DNA of 64,000 nt, taken from the NCBI GenBank assembly GCA_963681505.1, contig OY811973.1, positions 3,975,573-4,039,572 on the forward strand, read 5' to 3'. Below, in pieces: positions 60,341-64,000 of the stretch. Position 1 is the stretch's first letter. Each line of letters starts with the position of its first letter. Made by a program: the position numbers and the translations under genes. The stretch comes from Eunapius fragilis (Eukaryota; Porifera; Demospongiae; Spongillida; Spongillidae). A model generated the notes under the pieces. The model made no database searches and was not told the origin of the DNA. It saw only the letters and a list, made by a program, of their open reading frames with translations.

Positions 60341-63300
60341 TGTGGCGTGTACTCAATGACAATGTAATACACGACAACTTTGCAAACTACACACGTGCGC
60401 TAATCTAATTAATGCACCAGTTCATCTCGTTCTCAGTCCTCTCTGGCAGGGTCGCTACACTACTCCCCCCAGAACGGAGATGTAACGTTGCGGTTGCTTG
60501 ACCTGCCGACCAGATCTTGTACGATGCGGTGGAGGGTTGGGGGGGGGGGGGGGGGGGGGTACTTGGTGTTGGAACCTGGGTTGCGGTGGGGGAAGGATTA
60601 GGCTTTTTCTGCGGTCGTCCACGGTGTACAGGCTCAGGTAGCAAGAGTGGTTGCTCCGGATCAATGTGGGCAGGCTTGAGCCTGTCCACTGAAATTGTTT
60701 CTTTTCTCCCACTGACGTCAACGGTGAAAGTCTTGTCACCTGATTGGAGGACTTTAAAAGGTCCTTCATATGGTCGTTGAAATGGTGATCGGTGAGAGTC
60801 ACGACGGATGAACACAAATTTGGTTTGTTTGAGGCTAGATGGCTGGGAGGAAGGTACAACTCCGTGTGCATGTTGGGAGGTAGGCACGGGGACAAAATCA
60901 CCAACTTGTTTCCTAAGTTGTTGCAGTTGAGATTGATGATCCCGTTGTGAATTGTGAGTATGAAAAAATTCTCCAGGAACAGTAATAGGAGCTGCATACA
61001 CCAACTCTGCCGAGGAGCATCCTAAATCTTCCTTTAATGTTGTTCTAATACCTAAAAGTACCCATGGAAGGTCCGTGGTCCAGTTGGGGCCCGTGAGTCG
61101 TGCTCGCAGTGATGATTTCAGGTGACGGTGAAAACGCTCCACTAGACCGTTTGATTGAGGGTGGTAAGCGGTGGTGTGGTGAAGTTGAATGCCTAACAAT
61201 TGAGCAATAGATGTCCACAGTTGTGAGGTAAACTGACTTCCCCTGTCTGATGTCATGTCTAGTGGAACGCCAAAACGTGCACAAGTGGTGGTGCTTGTAT
61301 CGTTTAACGGGATGGCTTCAGGCCAGCGCGAAAATCGGTCCACAATTGTAAGTAGGTAAGTAAAACCATTAGAAGGAGGTAAAGGTCCCACAAGATCCAC
61401 ATGGATGTGGTCAAAAAGGCGATTGGGTACTTGAAACGTTTCGAGAGGAGCCCTGATGTGTGTCTAGATTTTGGAACTCTGACAAGGGATGCATGTTCGT
61501 ACCCAGTGCCCAATTTGCTTCTGCAGACCTTTCCAAACGAATTTGGATGCGATAAGGCTTCTTGTGGCACGGATTGATGGGTGGGACAAGCCATGAAATA
61601 GGTCAAAAACCCGCCGTCTCCATGCTACTGGTACTACAGGTCTGGGACGTCCAGCAGACAGGTCACATAGAAGCGTAGTACCTTGTGCCCCAAAAGGAAT
61701 ATCATGCAATACCAAACTGGATGGCGTGGTTCGGTAGGATTGAACCTCAGGGTCTTCAGCTTGATCTGTGGCCATCATAGCATAGTCAATCCCCAGCTGA
61801 ACAGAGTCAATGGTAGTTCTTGATAGGGAGTCAGCAACAAAGTTGTCTTTACCTTGTATATGTTGAATGTCGGTAGTGAATTCAGAAATGTAGGAAAGAT
61901 GGCGTTGCTGACGGCTTGTCCACGTGTCTGAACTTTTAGACATACAAAATGTCAGTGGTTTATGGTCGGTGAAAGCTGTGAACTGTCTGCCTTCAAGAAA
62001 AATCCGAAAATGCTTGATGCCTAGATACAATGCAAGGAGTTCCCGGTCGAAAGCACTGTATTTTGTTTCAGAAGGTTGTAGCTTCTTACTGAAGTATGCC
62101 AGTGGTTCCCACGAGTTGTTTACAAACTGCTGCAGAACTGCACCTATGGCGAGGTCAGAGGCATCTGTGGTGATTGACAGCGGTGCTCCATGGTGCGGGT
62201 GGGAAAGTAGTGTCGCCTCCGCCAATGCCTTCTTGGTAGCATCAAATGCTTTTGACATTACGTCACTCCAAATCAAGGTCTTTGGATTGCCTGCTAGTGC
62301 TGTGTTGAGTGGTGACATCATCCGTGCAGCACCTGGGATGAAACGGTGGTAAAAATTGATCATACCTACAAATTCCTGTAAACCCTTCACTGTGGTTGGT
62401 TGAGGGTATTGGCTAATGACCTTTACCTTGTCAGGCAATGGTACAATCCCGGTTGGAGTGATATGGTGTCCTAGAAAATCAATTGAATCCTGACCAAATT
62501 GACATTTAGAAGTGTTGATAACTAAGCCATATTCCTGAAATCGTTGGAACAGCTGGCGGAGGTGGTCCATGTGAGTCTCGGCATCATGGCTGGCGATGAG
62601 GATGTCGTCGATGTAGACAAAAACAAATTCCAACCCGTTGCAGACAGTGTCCATTAAGCGCTGAAAGGCTTGAGCGAAATTCTTCAGCCCAAAAGGCATC
62701 CTTAAGAACTCATAAAGGCCAAAAGGGGTGATGATGGCCGTTTTGGGTATGTCTTCAGCTGCAACCGGAATCTGATGGTAGCCTCGCACCAGATCGACCT
62801 TGGAGAAAATGGTCTTCCCATGAAGTTGTGCTGAAAAGTCCTGAATGTGTGGCAGGGGATACCGGTCAGGTATTGTTGAGTTGTTGGGGTGTCTGTAATC
62901 CCCACACGGGCGCCACCCCCCTGATGCCTTGGGTACCATGTGGAGTGGGGATGACCAAGGACTTGCTGATTTTCTAATCAGGCCCATCTCCTCCATGTTA
63001 TCAAACTCTTGCTTGGCTACAGCCAACTTGTCTGATGGCAAACGACGAGCACGCGCATGAACTGGGGGGCCAGTAGTCAGTATGAAGTGCTCTACTTTGT
63101 GTTTGATGGTAGAGGCAGTAAACACTGGTGTTGTAATGTGAGGAAATTCTGTTAACAGGGTCTCAAACTGGTTGCTAGAGGTGGAAATGGCACTAAGCTG
63201 AGGTACCGCTGTGCGAACGGTTCCCAGTGAAACAGAATGATATGTTTCTGCATCGATCACCCGCTTCCGTTTGAGATCCACCAGTAATGAGTTTGAACGA

Positions 63301-64000
63301 AGGAAATCAGCTCCAAGAAGAGGCCTAGAGACATTGGCGATAGTAAATGTCCAATGGTAAATCTTGGAGGCAAAACAAATGGGAAGAGTGCGAGTTCCAT
63401 AGGTTTTAATGGAGCTGCCGTTGGCTGCTGACAAACAGGGCCCAAGTGGTCTAGTGCGTTCATCCTCTCTAGTGGCGGGAATGACACATCTCTGCTCCAG
63501 TGTCTACTAGAAACTTTTTCCCAGAGACCTCGTAAAGAAGGAAAAGGAGGCTCCTGTTAATGCCAGTCGCTGATGCAACCACTGGTTTTTCTTTTCCTGT
63601 CCATGCACATGGTTTGGTGCACTTGCGTGCTGCCTTACCAAACGTGCGGTGATAGAAACACAACCCATCTTGAGGGGATTGGGATGGGATGACTTTCTGC
63701 TTGGTAGGTCGGTTGTGATGCACAGCGTTGGTGCTATATTCCATATCCTGGCTGGTCCAAAGGGCGTCTGCATGTTTGGCTAATTTTCGGCAATCGTCGA
63801 ATTGCGCATCGACTAGCTGCATGCGGATGTCTTCGGGTAGGCGCTCGAGAAACAGTTGCTCAAAAAGAAAGCAAGGAGGATGATCGCCTAAAAGGGCCAA
63901 CATTTCGTCCATCAGAGCAGATGGTTTTGTGTCACCGAGTTCGCGAAAATGTAGGAGCCGGGACGCTCGTTCTCTCTTGTTGAGTCCGAAAGTGTCGTTG
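60341..64000 (-). mobile_element. Gypsy/Ty3 LTR retrotransposon, broken, runs off right edge
   Basis: Minus-strand parts from right to left: gag-like region with a CCHC-like remnant and the start of protease (63469-63912), protease to RNase H and integrase zinc-binding region (61464-63434; landmarks [29 protein letters not shown]), integrase core (60405-61400; SDRGSQFTS, HPQSNGLVERFHR), a purine tract and a TG-starting terminal repeat near 60459. The repeat apparently continues, split by the CACTA element, to about 52348. Gag and pol lie in different frames, as this family often allows by frameshifting. A few breaks; the left terminal repeat is split; the right end is outside the window. Moderate age. 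Confidence 0.88.

Overview
The window is from an animal nuclear genome with intron-rich genes, many mini- and microsatellites, and layers of old and young transposons. The best organism guess is a sponge, probably a demosponge. The main reason is a DEATH-NACHT-LRR receptor whose linker before the NACHT domain (the PP-x-F-x-F-INLALI and TIRGSADDI motifs) resembles the expanded sponge NLR family. The word TACATGTA also recurs throughout. The organism call is an inference; 'animal' is secure.

Layout. Bases 1-15.3 kb hold one minus-strand NOD-like receptor gene. From right to left it has a first exon encoding a hydrophobic N-terminus that ends in a 2A motif (DIEENPGP), a DEATH exon, a short linker exon, a large NACHT exon, and a run of single-repeat LRR exons that continues off the left edge. 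All the splice phases agree. The LRR exons lie in about 2.3-3.3 kb tandem duplications that also carry an 18-bp minisatellite. At 16.2-19.5 kb lie five minus-strand exons of mitochondrial methionyl-tRNA synthetase; the N-terminal exons were not found. At 22.0-22.9 kb there is a terminal-inverted-repeat element. At 23.6-28.1 kb a complete-looking Gypsy element has two 148-bp LTRs that read as identical. At 29.9-30.5 kb there is a decayed tyrosine recombinase. Between 31.4 and 34.8 kb are seven minus-strand exons of a CYP46-like cytochrome P450, with large minisatellites in two introns; its N-terminal and haem-binding exons were not seen. The 34.9-39.5 kb stretch holds a 248-bp MITE, satellites, and a partial pseudogene copy of the MARS2 locus.

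At 39.5-46.1 kb there is a Mutator-like transposon with a 9-bp target duplication. Its transposase gene continues into a PHD finger and a ubiquitin-protease-like domain. At 47.2-47.6 kb is a truncated copy of the NLR intron and LRR exon. A (TTC)n tract and a 200-base assembly gap (48287-48486) follow. At 48.5-52.3 kb are broken Gypsy and BEL/Pao fragments. At 52.9-60.2 kb there is a CACTA/EnSpm transposon with an ATT target duplication, a decayed transposase gene, a second divergent gene, and a smaller element nested inside it. It sits inside a repeat that also occurs uninterrupted at 22.2-22.8 kb. From 60.4 kb to the right edge is a broken minus-strand Gypsy element.

How it works together. 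Three host loci can be read: an innate-immune NLR, MARS2 and a P450. All are on the minus strand. Their introns are the main landing zone for satellites and transposons. The most notable points are the 2A-bearing N-terminus of the NLR, LRR growth by intron-plus-exon duplication, and a Mutator-like element carrying PHD and protease-like domains.
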